NCBI RefSeq assembly: GCF_000372725.1
Contig: NW_005200333.1
Coordinates: forward strand, 139,288-203,287
From: Emiliania huxleyi CCMP1516
Taxonomy: Eukaryota > Haptophyta > Isochrysidales > Noelaerhabdaceae
Length of the DNA stretch: 64,000 bases
Reading direction: 5' to 3'
Below are positions 1 to 11,100 of the stretch, piece by piece (the first letter of the stretch is position 1; the number at the start of each line of letters is the position of its first letter). Under the pieces are notes generated by a model that worked only from the letters and a program-made list of their open reading frames with translations, was not told the origin of the DNA and made no database searches. A program made the position numbers and the translations under genes.

Positions 1-286
1 ACCTAACTCGGATCATCACGAAGAGCGGGAAGAAGTGATACACCCACTTCCACGCCTCCACACACGCACACGCCCGCACACGCCCCCCCCCCCCCCCGCA
101 CGCGCCTTGCTGCGCCGCTGCATCTCACCTCCCGTCGTCCGCCCACGCAGCCACAAGAAGTTCCTGAAGTACCTCGCCAAGGAGCTCAAGGCGAAGGGCG
201 AGCCTTACGATCTCAAGATCGCGGGCGCAAAGTGGAATGCGCAGGAGGAGGGCCATGAGTTCAAGTTCGAGTTCGGCGAGGCCTGA
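1..286 (+). CDS. 3' end of a small gene, possibly ribosomal protein L22e
   Basis: The last exon starts about position 151 after a pyrimidine-rich stretch and an acceptor (cacgcag), and ends at TGA 284-286. A fragment of the previous exon (about 1-33, encoding IITKSGK) joins in frame if the donor is the gtgata at about 34. The joined peptide has a basic segment, KKFLKYLAKELK, followed by DLKIAG and the acidic end HEFKFEFGEA. This order resembles the C-terminal half of eukaryotic ribosomal protein L22e (YLKYLTKKYL, WLRVVA, YELRYF). The likeness is short and could be chance. The 5' part lies outside the window. Confidence 0.4.
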   Translation, partial: PNSDHHEEREEVIHPLPRLHTRTRPHTPPPPPARALLRRCISPPVVRPRSHKKFLKYLAKELKAKGEPYDLKIAGAKWNAQEEGHEFKFEFGEA

Positions 287-957
287 ACGAGCGGCGTCGG
301 TGTGAGAACGGGGGGGCCTGAGCCCACGGCGTAGCTAACGTGCGCTGAGCAAGCGGGCCGAGCCCCATCCGACTCGCCCGTGCGTCGACGAGGACTGGCA
401 TGGTGGTCTATGTTTCTGGTGGTGTCCTGTGCGTGCGCGACTCCGAAAGGGCCCGGGCTCTCTGTGTTCGAGACGTCTGGCTCTCAGAGCAGCACGTCCT
501 TACAACACTACGAGTACACGCAAAACGAATAATACCGACAGTTACACGTAAGGGTTCTGTCCCCACCGTACTTCGCGCGCGGCCTCGCAGGAGAGGACAC
601 TGCGCATTGACGTTAGAGTGTTTGGAGAGTGCTGGTCACGGTTGGTCGGTTGGTGTGTAATTGTGCACGTGATATGGACACTCACACCAGATTCTTTTTG
701 TGCACGTGATACGTAGAGCAAGACAAGGGCTCGCGAAGAGCGTGCTACTCCTCCGCTTCCTGAAGGACGCCATCAGCCTCGCCTCCCGCGCCATCGCCCG
801 TCACGCTGCTGGCGGCCCCGGCCGCCCCGCGCCCCTTGGGTGTTGGGACGCGTGGAGGGCGTGGTCTCGTGTGCTCTCTACTGCACTTTGTTTCGCTTGG
901 AGTTGTACATGAGGTTCGGCCACCCACCGAACGGCGGGGGGCTGGTCAGCTGTTTCG
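287..957. other. Intergenic, no gene recognised
   Basis: Open frames here are short, rich in Arg/Ala and lack recognisable motifs. Probably the 3' flank of the preceding gene. Confidence 0.4.
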
Positions 958-1156
958 AACTGTACGCGCTATAACGTAGAACGTAGTCTCACGCCGGCTC
1001 TCCCTCACCGCCCTACAGTACACACACACCGCAGTATTCCGCACACGCGCACACACGCGCGCACGCGCAACGATACACAACTCTCCACGTCACATTCTCA
1101 CACTATGCTAGAATGCGTAATGATGCGACGCACACACAAGACAGCCCCGGTTGGCT
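958..1156 (+). repeat. Dispersed repeat, copy 1 (second copy 7923-8116)
   Basis: The two segments share, in the same order and orientation, ctgtacgcgct, cgtagtctcacgccggctct, a CA-rich stretch, acacaactctccac, ctcacactatgctagaatg and acagccccggt, with small indels between. This is a diverged dispersed repeat of about 200 bp. No terminal inverted repeats or coding capacity were seen, and the family is unknown. Confidence 0.7.
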
Positions 1157-1344
1157 ACGCGATAGGGATAGCGCCTTGTGCCTCTATATGTTTTCTAGGA
1201 ATCTACCTCATTTTTCATTTTTCATGGAGGCAGGCCACTAGAAAACAAATGGATTAAATGAAATAAATACCCTCCGAGGCGTCATGCAGAGAGGCACACG
1301 TAGACCTCGCCAAGTACTCAAACCCGTGTCTCAGTGCGGCCCCA

Positions 1345-1761
1345 TCACACCATCCCACTCCAGCCAATCGCCCCACTGCCGAGAAAGCCACAGCTCCTGC
1401 AACGGTTTAGCCCACCCCCATCCTCGTTGTTGTGGTACGCCAAATTGTCGCAGGCCCGATTCTCCACAGGCCCAGCGCGGCACCTGCGGCACATGCGCAT
1501 CTCAGTGTTGCTGTATGGGTTGCCCTGCCCTCCGTTTCGGCGCAAGAATTCTGTCGTCGCTGCTTCCGCCTGCGCCTCCGCCCGCTCTCGCGCAGCCACC
1601 CGCTCAGCCTCGAGCCTCTCTGCCTCGCGCCGCAATCGCTCCTGCTCGCGCTGCCGCGCCTCCGCCTCCTCGCGCGCAATCCGTTCCCGCTCCTGCCGCC
1701 GCGCCTCTGCTCTGCGCGCGGCTTCTTCTGCCTGGCCCTCAGCTTGTGCGGCCTCCGCTAT
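1345..1761 (-). CDS. 3' exon: charged coiled coil plus Cys/His zinc-binding motif
   Basis: The exon opens after a tag acceptor near 1762. It encodes about 60 residues of Arg/Glu/Ala-rich helix (RREAERLEAERVAARERAEA), typical of a coiled coil. A compact Cys/His cluster follows: CRRCRAGP, then a lone Cys in ENRACDNL, then HN, then CRSCGFLG, then a Trp-Ser-Gly end before the stop at 1345. Spacing C-x2-C ... C ... H ... C-x2-C suggests one structural zinc site. I have seen similar 'CxxCxAGP...CxxCG' tails in algal proteins but cannot name the family. Upstream exons should lie above 1762 and were not identified. Confidence 0.55.
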   Translation of the reverse strand: MAEAAQAEGQAEEAARRAEARRQERERIAREEAEARQREQERLRREAERLEAERVAARERAEAQAEAATTEFLRRNGGQGNPYSNTEMRMCRRCRAGPVENRACDNLAYHNNEDGGGLNRCRSCGFLGSGAIGWSGMV

Positions 1762-1799
1762 GAGCTAGACAAGATACAGTTAGAGAGTATGATGTAAAG

Positions 1800-2073
1800 T
1801 ATGAAGTATGATCCCAGCCGCCACACGCACACAAAAAATGCATTTTATTTATGATCCGCGCCTTTTTCAGCCGGTGTCAGGCAAGTGGCATCTTCTAGTG
1901 TTTTTGTACCCTTGTTTGTAACATCCTAGATCTGTATCTCTCGCCAGTGTTGCGCGAGTGAGCTTTGTTGTAAAACTCTCTTTTCTCTGTTAGGGGGCTA
2001 GCTTTTACATATCGACGGTGTCTCATTTGGGTACCTCGTCACCTCGAGTCTCGTACTTCGTACACAAATATTT
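1800..2073. other. AT-richer intergenic spacer
   Basis: About 270 bp of AT-richer DNA between the zinc-motif exon and the stop codon of the ankyrin-kinase gene. No gene seen. Confidence 0.4.
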
Positions 2074-5000
2074 TTACCCCTCGAGCGCCCCGATCGCCTC
2101 CGTCACCGCGGCAACGAGCCGCGACGCATCCCCGTCGCTGCGCGGCCCGTCCCTCCTCCACCTCGCCGCGTCGTGGTGCCTCGCCGCGTTCGCCCAGATG
2201 CGCAGCGAGTGCAGCTGGCTCCGCAGCTCGGCCGGCAAGCCGCACTCGCGGTGCCAAAAGTTGATGCGCTCCTCGAAGCCGTCGGGCGCCGCCGCAGAGC
2301 GCGAGGCGTAGACGGCGTCGAGGCGCGGCATCAGCGTGTTGAAGGCGAGCAGCATGTTGCCCTGGATGCGCGCCTGCGCGTCGCCGCCCGTGCGCATGCC
2401 GCGCACCTGCACCGAGAGCGGCGAAGGCTCGTACCCGGTGGTGCGGGCGGCTGCCGCAGCGGCCTCGTCTCCAGGTGCCGGCGCAGCCTCCTCCACCCCC
2501 GCCCCGCCCTGCGCGCCACACAGCAGCCCCCGGAGCGCAAGCAGCGCCTCGGGCAGCGTGCAGCGGTTGCGCAGGCTGTCGTGACAGAGGCTCTTCTGCC
2601 CGTCTCCCGCCTTGGCGAGGTCCTTGACAGCGCGCGCCGCGGACTCAGGCCACCCTGCCGCCGCATCTGCGATCTGCGACGCGTCGATGTTGGTCCAGAG
2701 TCCGTCAAACTCGTCCTCGCACCGGTCGGTGAGCTGCACCTCGGAGCGGTTGGTGAGACAGACGAGGAGGGTGATCCCGATGGCGTAGCCGTCGGTCTTG
2801 CTCGAATACTCGCCCCCCTTGGAGATGGAGGGGCAGAGGTAGCCAGTGGACATGTAGAGAGCAGTCGAGCGGTAGCGGACAGACGCGTCGGGACGCTGGT
2901 CCTTGGCGAAGCCCGTGTCGGCGAGCACGGCGGTCAGCTTCTCGTCGAGCAGGATGTTGTCCGGCTTGACGTCGCGGTGCACGATGTCCTTTGAGTGGAG
3001 GTAGACGAGCGCCTCGGTCGCCTCGCAAGCAATGCGAACGCGCTGCCGCCACGTCAGCGGCCTCGGCGGCTCTACCATCCCCAGCCGCCGGAGCTGCGCA
3101 GCGCGGTCGGGATCCGAGAGGCGCAGCCGCGCCTCGAGCGAGCCGCCGCGCATCAGCGGCGAGAGGAGGCAGACGCCATCGGGCGAGAGGCAGTAGCCGA
3201 GCAGCGGCAGCAAGTGCGTGTGGCTCACCGCCTTGAGAAGCTTCACCTCGAGCTCCGCCCGCGACAAGCCGCCCGACTGGCCCGACTTTGCCCGCTTGAC
3301 GACGAGCGGCAAGTGGCGCAGCTGCGGAGGCGCGGCGAGGGAGAGGTGGAGGTCGGCCGACGCCTCGTAGACGTGGCTGAAGCCGCCGCTGCCAATCAGC
3401 TTGCCCTCTGCAAACCCGTCCGTCGCCGCGGTGAGGTCCGACAGAGCTATCTCGACTGGCCGAGCAACAACCGCCTCTTCCGCCGCTTCCGCCGGTTCGG
3501 AAGCGACAGACAGAGTTTCCAGCATCGACTCCGCCGCGCTCATCTCCTCGGCCAACGCAGGCAGCACGCCCACGTGCAGCCTGGCGGCGGCGATGCCTGC
3601 ACGCAGCGCGGAGGGGCTGTCCGCTGTGTCGAGCGACTTGAGCGCGCCCATCGCCGCGCCATGCGCCTTGCGCAGCCGCTGGCTGTCCCGTCTCCGCGCC
3701 TCCTTGAACTTGTCGCGCGCGCGCCTCGCCGCCGCCAGCACGGCCGGGCTCGCGAGGCCGCTGCACGCCTCCAGCGCGCTGGCCACGCCCTCGTATGAGC
3801 CAGCGGCCACGGCCTGCTGCAGCGCCTCGTCCGCCGCAGCGATGGCGGCTGCGTCGGCGGGCGGAGGAGATGGGGCTGGCGGTGGGGTTGGCGGCTGCAA
3901 AGCGGCGGTGGCGCTGGGGCCAGGCGCCGCGTTGTCTGCCTCGCCGCCGCCGCTCTTCTTCTTCTTCTTCTTGCCCTTCTTGCTCTCCTTGGCGCGCTCC
4001 TCCTTCTCCGCCTCCTCCTCCGCCAGCAGCGCCTCGGCATGCCGCGCCGCAGTCGCCTCTGCCGCCGCTCTCTCCGCCTCCCTCGCCTCCGCCCCCGCAA
4101 CCCACGCCGCCTCCTTCGCCACCTTCTCAGCCGCCGCCTCAGCCTTAGCCAAGACCTTTACGCACTCGGCGTGGCCCTTCTCCTTGGCCATCTGCAGCGC
4201 CGTCTTGCCGTCAAAGGTAGGCGTCGTGTCAGCGCCCGCCCGCAGCAAGCGCCGCACGACGGCGGGGTGGTTATAGAGGGCGGCGATCATCAGCGCGGTA
4301 CCACCGTCGCTCCTCTGCAGGTTGACCTCCGCGCCGTGCCGAATCAGCAGCTCGACCACCCGCTCGTGGCCTTGGAAGGCGGCGTTCATCAGCGCGGTGT
4401 CGTCGTTGCTGCTCTGCAGGTTGATCTCCGCGCCGTGCCGAATCAGCAGCTCGACCACCCGCTCGTGGCCTCTGTCGGCGGCGCGCATCAGCGCGGTACC
4501 ACCGTCGCTCCTCTGCAGGTTGACCTCCGCGCCGTGCCGAATCAGCAGCTCGACCACCCGCTCGTGGCCTTGGAAGGCGGCGTTCATCAGCGCGGTGTCG
4601 TCGTTGCTGCTCTGCAGGTTGATCTCCGCGCCGTGCCGAATCAGCAGCTCGACCACCCGCTCGTGGCCTCTGTCGGCGGCGCGCATCAGCGCGGTACCAC
4701 CGTCGCTCCTCTGCAGGTTGACCTCCGCGCCGTGCCGAATCAGCAGGTCGACCACCCGCTCGTGGCCGCTGATGGCGGCGAACATCAGCGCGGTGCCGCC
4801 TCTGCTGTCCTGCAGGTTGACCTCAGCGCCGTGCCGAATCAGCAGCTCGACCACCCGCTCGTGGCCTTGGAAGGCGGCGGCCATCAGCGCGGTACCGCCG
4901 TCGCTCCTCTGCAGGTTGATCTCCGCGCCGTGCCGAATCAGCAGGTCGACCACCCGCTCGTGGCCGCCGCGAGCGGCGTACGTCAGCGCGGTACCGCCGT

Positions 5001-5454
5001 CGCTGCTCTGCAGGTTGATCTCCGCGCCGTGCCGGAGCAGCAACTCGACCATCCGCTCCTGGCCGTGGCCGGCGGCGCCCATCAGCAGCATGAGGCCGCT
5101 CACCTCGCCTCTCTCGTACGTCGCGTCGGCCCGCCCTCCGCCCTCGAGCCACGCCAGCACCGCCGCCTCCTCGCCTCGATGAGCCGCTGCGATGACCGCA
5201 TCGGGGGCTGCCACGACACCGCTCGACGCCCACTCCGCCGCAGCCGGCGACAGATTACTCGGCCGCACCCGCACGCTCTCGCCGCCGCCCTCGAGCGCCA
5301 CCGCGTACCGGCCGCCCTCGAAGCTCCGCGCCACGCCCCGCTGCCCGTTGAGCTCGGGGCGGGAGGAGAGCCCGCCGAGCTCGACTCGCTGGCCGAGCAG
5401 CGGCGCGACCACAGCTGCCGCTGCCGCGCCCGAGCTCACTTGCCCGGCGGGCAT
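2074..5454 (-). CDS. Ankyrin-repeat protein kinase (single exon, 1126 aa)
   Basis: One uninterrupted frame. Residues about 20-70 form an SH3-like module with the signature ELNGQRG and PSNLSP. Residues about 95-440 hold roughly ten 33-residue ankyrin repeats (GGTALMxAAxxGHERVVELLIRHGAEINLQ). A basic tract KKGKKKKKK (about 495) and a low-complexity linker follow. The protein kinase domain spans about 675-960: glycine loop GSGGFS, lysine in VVKRAK, catalytic loop HRDVKPDN. The layout resembles the Pelle/IRAK/receptor-like group. The metal-binding motif reads DTG instead of DFG; the Asp is kept, so activity is possible but uncertain. A soluble scaffold kinase seems likely. The 33-residue repeats include a recent duplication (see 4321-4720). 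Confidence 0.9.
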   Translation of the reverse strand: MPAGQVSSGAAAAAVVAPLLGQRVELGGLSSRPELNGQRGVARSFEGGRYAVALEGGGESVRVRPSNLSPAAAEWASSGVVAAPDAVIAAAHRGEEAAVLAWLEGGGRADATYERGEVSGLMLLMGAAGHGQERMVELLLRHGAEINLQSSDGGTALTYAARGGHERVVDLLIRHGAEINLQRSDGGTALMAAAFQGHERVVELLIRHGAEVNLQDSRGGTALMFAAISGHERVVDLLIRHGAEVNLQRSDGGTALMRAADRGHERVVELLIRHGAEINLQSSNDDTALMNAAFQGHERVVELLIRHGAEVNLQRSDGGTALMRAADRGHERVVELLIRHGAEINLQSSNDDTALMNAAFQGHERVVELLIRHGAEVNLQRSDGGTALMIAALYNHPAVVRRLLRAGADTTPTFDGKTALQMAKEKGHAECVKVLAKAEAAAEKVAKEAAWVAGAEAREAERAAAEATAARHAEALLAEEEAEKEERAKESKKGKKKKKKSGGGEADNAAPGPSATAALQPPTPPPAPSPPPADAAAIAAADEALQQAVAAGSYEGVASALEACSGLASPAVLAAARRARDKFKEARRRDSQRLRKAHGAAMGALKSLDTADSPSALRAGIAAARLHVGVLPALAEEMSAAESMLETLSVASEPAEAAEEAVVARPVEIALSDLTAATDGFAEGKLIGSGGFSHVYEASADLHLSLAAPPQLRHLPLVVKRAKSGQSGGLSRAELEVKLLKAVSHTHLLPLLGYCLSPDGVCLLSPLMRGGSLEARLRLSDPDRAAQLRRLGMVEPPRPLTWRQRVRIACEATEALVYLHSKDIVHRDVKPDNILLDEKLTAVLADTGFAKDQRPDASVRYRSTALYMSTGYLCPSISKGGEYSSKTDGYAIGITLLVCLTNRSEVQLTDRCEDEFDGLWTNIDASQIADAAAGWPESAARAVKDLAKAGDGQKSLCHDSLRNRCTLPEALLALRGLLCGAQGGAGVEEAAPAPGDEAAAAAARTTGYEPSPLSVQVRGMRTGGDAQARIQGNMLLAFNTLMPRLDAVYASRSAAAPDGFEERINFWHRECGLPAELRSQLHSLRIWANAARHHDAARWRRDGPRSDGDASRLVAAVTEAIGALEG
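4321..4720 (-). repeat. Near-identical 198-bp duplication inside the ankyrin array
   Basis: DNA at 4321-4518 is repeated almost base for base at 4519-4716. Each unit encodes two ankyrin repeats (one QSSNDDTALMNAAF type and one QRSDGGTALMRAAD type). Third-codon positions are also conserved, so the duplication or gene conversion is recent compared with the neighbouring, diverged repeats. Confidence 0.9.
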
Positions 5455-6000
<546 letters not shown>

Positions 6001-6231
6001 ACGCGTGGCGATGTGGAGATGTGGCATGTGCGCGCGAGCCGCGAAGCGACACTGCTCGGGGGGCGACTGCCAGCTAGCAGCAGCACACTGTATACCGTGG
6101 ATGTGTGGTATAAACCACGCACAAGCGCTTGGTCGAATCGGCCCCGAGGCCAGACCCTTCTACCCCAACACTTATGTCTACTCGCTGGAGCCGAGCAGCC
6201 AGGAGGGCCCGGCGCACCACCCCTGTGCAAC

Positions 6232-6603
6232 TCACACACAGAGCCAATTCTTAGTGGTCCAAGTCACCTCATCGAGGTACTGGGCCCGCGTCAGCTTGTT
6301 CTGTAGCACGTCCGCCGCCTTCCGGAGGATCTCACGGACCCCATTCCCGAACCCGTCGAACGACTCAAACAGCAGCTGCTGCACGTCAACGTCCTTATCT
6401 TCCCTGGCGTAGCGATAGTCCCCGCCGTAGGACGGTATGCGGTGGTCGCCACCCACCACCCTGCCCCCCCTGGTATGCCAGCGCCCGGTCCCTTTAGCAA
6501 AAAGAATTTTGTCTAGCAAAAAGAAACGAAAGATGTTCGGTCGCACGAACGATTCAAAAATAATGTCAGACGAAGGCTTCCTAGGCCGTCGTCCTCGCCA
6601 CAA
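6232..6603 (-). CDS. Hypothetical reading frame, possible gene remnant
   Basis: A 123-codon frame whose second half looks protein-like, with balanced composition: SYGGDYRYAREDKDVDV, then FESFDGFGNGVREIL, then KLTRAQYLDEVTW. The first half covers an A/T-rich repeat motif and is probably not coding. No family recognised; a relic of a transposon protein is possible but not shown. Confidence 0.3.
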   Translation of the reverse strand: MWRGRRPRKPSSDIIFESFVRPNIFRFFLLDKILFAKGTGRWHTRGGRVVGGDHRIPSYGGDYRYAREDKDVDVQQLLFESFDGFGNGVREILRKAADVLQNKLTRAQYLDEVTWTTKNWLCV

Positions 6604-6677
6604 AAGCCACCGTCCTCCGACACCCGCCCCACCGCATCCCAGCTCCCCATCCGCCCCGGCCCCGCCCCGCCCTGGTC

Positions 6678-6765
6678 CTTGCTAAAATAATTTTACAACA
6701 AAACTCCCTCGCACGACACTGGGCACGGGACTGGCGCGCACTGGCACTGCTAAAAGAATTTAGCA
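6678..6765 (+). repeat. Short dispersed repeat (second copy 19445-19530)
   Basis: Both places carry a form of aattttacaac followed by ggcacgggactggcgcgcac and tggcact, with indels. The block is non-coding. It is linked to the AAAAAGAATTTT motif that also appears at 5461, 6499 and, inverted, at 16421. Confidence 0.6.
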
Positions 6766-7245
6766 ACCAAAACTCTCTCCCACAGCAGACAGGGGCTCGC
6801 CTCGAGCTCGACACAGGCCTGGCGCGCGGGGCTGTGGGCGGCAACAAATTCGTATCGTCGTATCCGAGCTAAAAAGAAGGGCGGCGCCTGAGGAACAACC
6901 CTTTGGCGCCCTTTCGCAAAAGCATGCGTGGACGCGGCCTCTTTGGACTTTGCGATGCTCGCTCGCTGGGCCGCCGGCGCCGCCGCGCGCCGGGCGCCGC
7001 TCGTGTGTCTGTGGGAGTGTGTGGGAGACACATGGCCGCCGATGCGGAAACCTCAATGAGGTCACAAGCATTAGCTTTGGTGTGAGCGAGTTGTTATTGC
7101 GTTGCCCCCGATCTCCTCATAGAGACCACACAGACGCCCGCGCCCTCCATCAGCTCACTTTCCCGACTTTCCTGCATCATGGGGCTGCCGAGCTGCTCGT
7201 CCCAAAGGCTACCCCCCCCATCCCTCGATTCCTCGCGCTGCCCCC
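6766..7245. other. Spacer, no gene recognised
   Basis: No frame with protein-like composition. It holds a second A/T motif (about 6750-6770) and leads into the CFAP52-like relic. Confidence 0.35.
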
Positions 7246-7892
7246 TCACGCCGCGCCCATGCCCTCTGGCACCCTCCAGATGTTGATTCCGCCCTCCCTG
7301 CCGACCGACACCACCGTCTGCTCGTCCGGGGAGATTTTGATGGCGGCGACTGCACTCGAGTGCGCGTTGCCGACGCAGTACGCCACACCCTCGTCATAGG
7401 ACCATAGCTTGACCCGCCGGTCAGCCGAGCCACTTAAAGAACTGCGGCGCGAACAGCACTCCCACTCGCGTGTAGGGCGTGAGGCCAGCAAGTGCCCACA
7501 CGATGCATGAGCCGTCCGCCGACGCCGAGACGCACTCCGAGTCGTTGGCGCGGATTGCAATCGAAAAGATTGGCCCCTTGTGCTCCTGCATCGAGGCGAC
7601 CATCACCTGCTGCGCCTTGGAGACGGCCCACACGCGCACCTTGCCATCGGCACCGCCCGTCAGTAGTCGCCGCCCATCGTTTGTCGGCGTGACCGCCGTC
7701 ACGCCGTTGATCTGCACCGTAGACGCCGCGCCCCTTCGGCTTACCCGCCTTGTACTTGCCCTCATAGACGTCGCCATTGGCGCACCAGTAGACGCCGCGC
7801 CCCTCGTACTTGCCAGCCTTCCACTCGCCGTCGTAGACGTCGCCGTCGGCGAACCGGTAGACGCCGCGACCCTCCTTCTCGCCCGCCTTCCA
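7246..7892 (-). pseudogene. Composite relic: MORN repeats joined to a truncated CFAP52-like WD40 domain
   Basis: From 7892 down to about 7707 one frame encodes nearly three MORN repeats (WKAGEKEGRGVYRFADGDVY, DGEWKAGKYEGRGVYWCANG). From about 7720 a different frame encodes WD40 blades (GVTAVTPTNDGRRLLTGGADG, VRVWAV, EHKGPIFSIAIRANDSECVS). A third frame continues with SGSADRRVKLWSYDEG and VVSVGREGGINIWRVPEG. The WD40 text follows the order of the ciliary protein CFAP52/WDR16 closely, including EHKG, NDxECV, SADGSCIVW and FAPQFFK. About 60 residues expected between FFK and SGSADRR are absent and the frame changes there. I read this as a gene fragment that has lost an internal piece, abutting a MORN fragment. 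CFAP52 sits inside ciliary doublet microtubules; nothing here suggests a working copy. Confidence 0.6.
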
Positions 7893-7922
7893 CTAGAGCG
7901 CGCCATTCGCATTCCCGATATA

Positions 7923-8116
7923 ATACTGTACGCGCTGTACGTAGTCTCACGCCGGCTCTCTCTCGCCTACCGTACACACACCACGCACGCACACACACAC
8001 ACAAAGACACACAACTCTCCACGGCACGATATCTCACACTATGCTAGAATGCTGACACACACAACGCTCCCTCCCTCTTCTCGTATTGATGAGTTGATGA
8101 CGCACACAGCCCCGGT
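7923..8116 (+). repeat. Dispersed repeat, copy 2 (first copy 958-1156)
   Basis: Shares ordered blocks with 958-1156, including tactgtacgcgct, tagtctcacgccggctct, acacaactctccac and actatgctagaatg. It lies between the MORN/CFAP52 relic and the 3' end of the receptor-like gene. Confidence 0.7.
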
Positions 8117-8119
8117 GCG

Positions 8120-11100
8120 TCACGTCGTCACGACGTCCATCGCCGTGCTCGATCTCCGACTGCTGCGGTCGTCGCCCTCGGCGACCGTCCCTCCCGTGGC
8201 GGGCGGGCACCTCCACCCCGTGCCAGACTGCGACCGCGCGTGCGAGGGGCGTGAGAGCGAGCGCCGCTCGGAGACGGGAGCCATCGGCGCCAGCTGGCGC
8301 GCCGTCCCCGAGCTGCGCCGCTCCTGCGGCTTGCCGCTCATGCCCTGCAGCGGCGGCAGGCCGGCGAGGCCGGCGAAGCCGAGGCTGAAGCGCCGCGGCG
8401 GAGGTGGCACTTGCACCGGCGGAGGCGCCGCGCCGCAGCTCCGCCTCCCCCCCGTTGGCGGCGGCGGGTCGACAAACGAGACGCGGCGGGGCGGCGAGGC
8501 GGCGTAGCGGGTGGCTTGGCTGGCCGCGCAGTGGCTGGCTCGCCGCGGCCCGTCGCCGCTCGCCCTCACCTTGGTGGTTGGGCTCAAGGCCGAGGGCGGT
8601 CTGCCCACGAGCTCGACCCCCGGGGAGGAGGCGTACGAGGTGTGTGACCCCCACCGCCTGGTCCCGGCGGCGGAAGACAGCGACGAGGGCTGCGCCTCGC
8701 ACCCGGAGCGGCGGCCGCCGTTGACGAGGGGCGGGAAGATGTGCTGCAGCGTGCGTCGCGCGGTCAGCGCCGCGCGGAAGGTCTCGGAGGCCGCGTGTCC
8801 GGCGCACCGCACCGGCGAGGGGGTCCTCACGCCCGCCTCGGAGCCGAACCGCTCAAGCGCGGCGTTCTCGAGCTCCTCCTCGAGCCGGTCAACGAGGTCG
8901 CCAAAGTGCTCCGGAGGGAAGATGAAATCGCGCCTCTCCGTGATGAGCTCTGTCAGCTGACGCGACGAGACCTCCTGCGACGTGCGAGTCGCGCGCGAGC
9001 CGACGGCGGTGACGCGGGCCTCTCCGCCGCTGCTCGAGACGGACGTGGCGCGGACGGAGCGGTAGCGCAGCTCGATGGCGGCGACGACGGCCAGCCCGTA
9101 TAGCCCGAGCACCACGTCGACGAGGTGCGCCTTGTCCGACTCGAGCGTGAAGTCGCCCTGAAAGACGTTGACCGACTCCTCGATCCACCGCCGCCGCTCC
9201 GCGATGCGCGCGAGGGACGTCTCATACACGTACATTTGCTGTGTGCCGTTGATCGCGATGAAGGCCCACTGCGTGTGGTGGTGGTGAGGGGGGGGGGGGG
9301 GGGGTCCGTCGGTCGATGAGGGCAAAGGGGGTGGGAAGGGAAGGCCATGGAGTCACCTGCTCGAGCCGGCACCAGCCGCGCCGCAGGTACGTCTCTGCGT
9401 CGACCCGGCGCGGAGGGCTCGAGTCGACGTGCAGCGCGTGCGGCGCCGCGACGACGAAGAAGTGCGAGCAGGCGGCGTAGAGGGCGATGGAGCCGATCGC
9501 GAGCCACTTGGTCGCCTCGTTGGCCTGTGGGACTGCGGCGGCGGGCAGCGCGGGCAGCGCGGTCAGGGTGGCCGAAGGAGAACAGGGGGCCCGCCAGTAG
9601 GAGGGGTGTGGGCCGGCGCGCTCACTGCTGTGGTAGTCGAGCCAGAGGTGCAGCTTGCTCGGGTCGAGCCCGTGCTCCGCGCAGAGCGCCTCGGCCGCCT
9701 CGAGGATGATGGGGTAGTGCTGCGAGTGAGGGTCGGGGTGGCTGGCCGACAGCCACTGGTGCGACACAAACACCAGCGGGTGGTCGGCGGCGAAGCTGAC
9801 GGCCGCCTCCATGGTGTCGCAGCAGCGCAGGACGCCCGCGTCGCGCGCTTCCTCGTACGGCATCAGCCGGCCCTGCTCGCGCAGCTTGGAGAGCGGCATC
9901 ACCGACAGTGGGAACTTGAGGCTGGTCACGCCCTTGACCGCCTCCTGGATGCGGCGCCGCTTCTCGGCGCCCTCTCGCTCGGCGGCCGCCATGGCGAGGA
10001 GGTGGCGCTGGTAGATGCGACGCGCAAAGATGACGAGCACTAGGATCATCACGAGGCCGAGTGCGCCGCCGACGGAAGAGACGATGATGGGCCACGTGTC
10101 GGGCTGGCACGACCCGTTGCCAGGCGCCCCCTTGTGGTAGCCCATGTAGCATGGGCGGCAGCCCTGCGACTCTGCGAGCCCGCCGACCGGCTCGAGGTTC
10201 GTGTCACAGCCGCAAGAGCGGTCGGGCAGCGGGACCAGGTACGGCGGGCAGCGCGCCACGACGTGGCGAGAGTCGACCAGGGCGCCGTCGACGTAGAGCA
10301 GCAGGTCGAGGTCACCGACAAGAGGCGAAGCCACCGTCGCCTTGTACCTGCCGAGCGAGACGTAGGCGTACAGCATCTCCGCCGGTCGTGCGGCTCGAAG
10401 ACCCTCGCGGTCGTGCAGTTCGACGTGGAAGGCGTTCGGCCCGGCGGCGGCCACCGCCTCCGAGCGCAGCGACGGCAGCGAGTGGGCGACGCGGAGCCCC
10501 TACGAGGTGAATAAGCGGCGGTTGGCGCCGGAGCGAGCGGAGGGCAGAGAATCTTGGCGAGTCTCGGCGAGTCGCGGCGCACCTCCGAGTCGCAAGCTGT
10601 GAAGACCACCTCGCGCTCCTCGCCCACCTCGAGCTCGACAGGCGGGGGCGCGTCGGCGCGCTCGCACTCGAAGCTGCCCTCCTCGGTCGGCCGCGCCTCG
10701 CCCCACATCGAGTGCTTCGCGCTCGTGGTGACCGCGACGATGACGAGCACGGGCACGCGAAACAGCTTTGTGCGCTGCGACGAGACCGTCAAGTTGATGG
10801 CGGCGGTGTATGGCTCGGACTGCTCGGCGACGTGCGCCGAGGAGGCGCTCACGGTGAAGAGCGCCGCCTTGTCGACGCCCGCGGGCAGTACGCCCGAGGT
10901 TGGCCACACGGAGAGCCACGGAGGCAGCGCGCCCTCGTCGACCGTCCACCTCGCCTACAGGACATGTCTCGGACATGTCGTGGACGTGTCTTGGACCTGT
11001 CCCTCCCGCCTTCACGTCCACTCCGCCTACAGGACGTGCCACACACACGTCACGGACGCGGCGTGGACACACACGTCACGGACGCGGCGTGGGACCCCGC

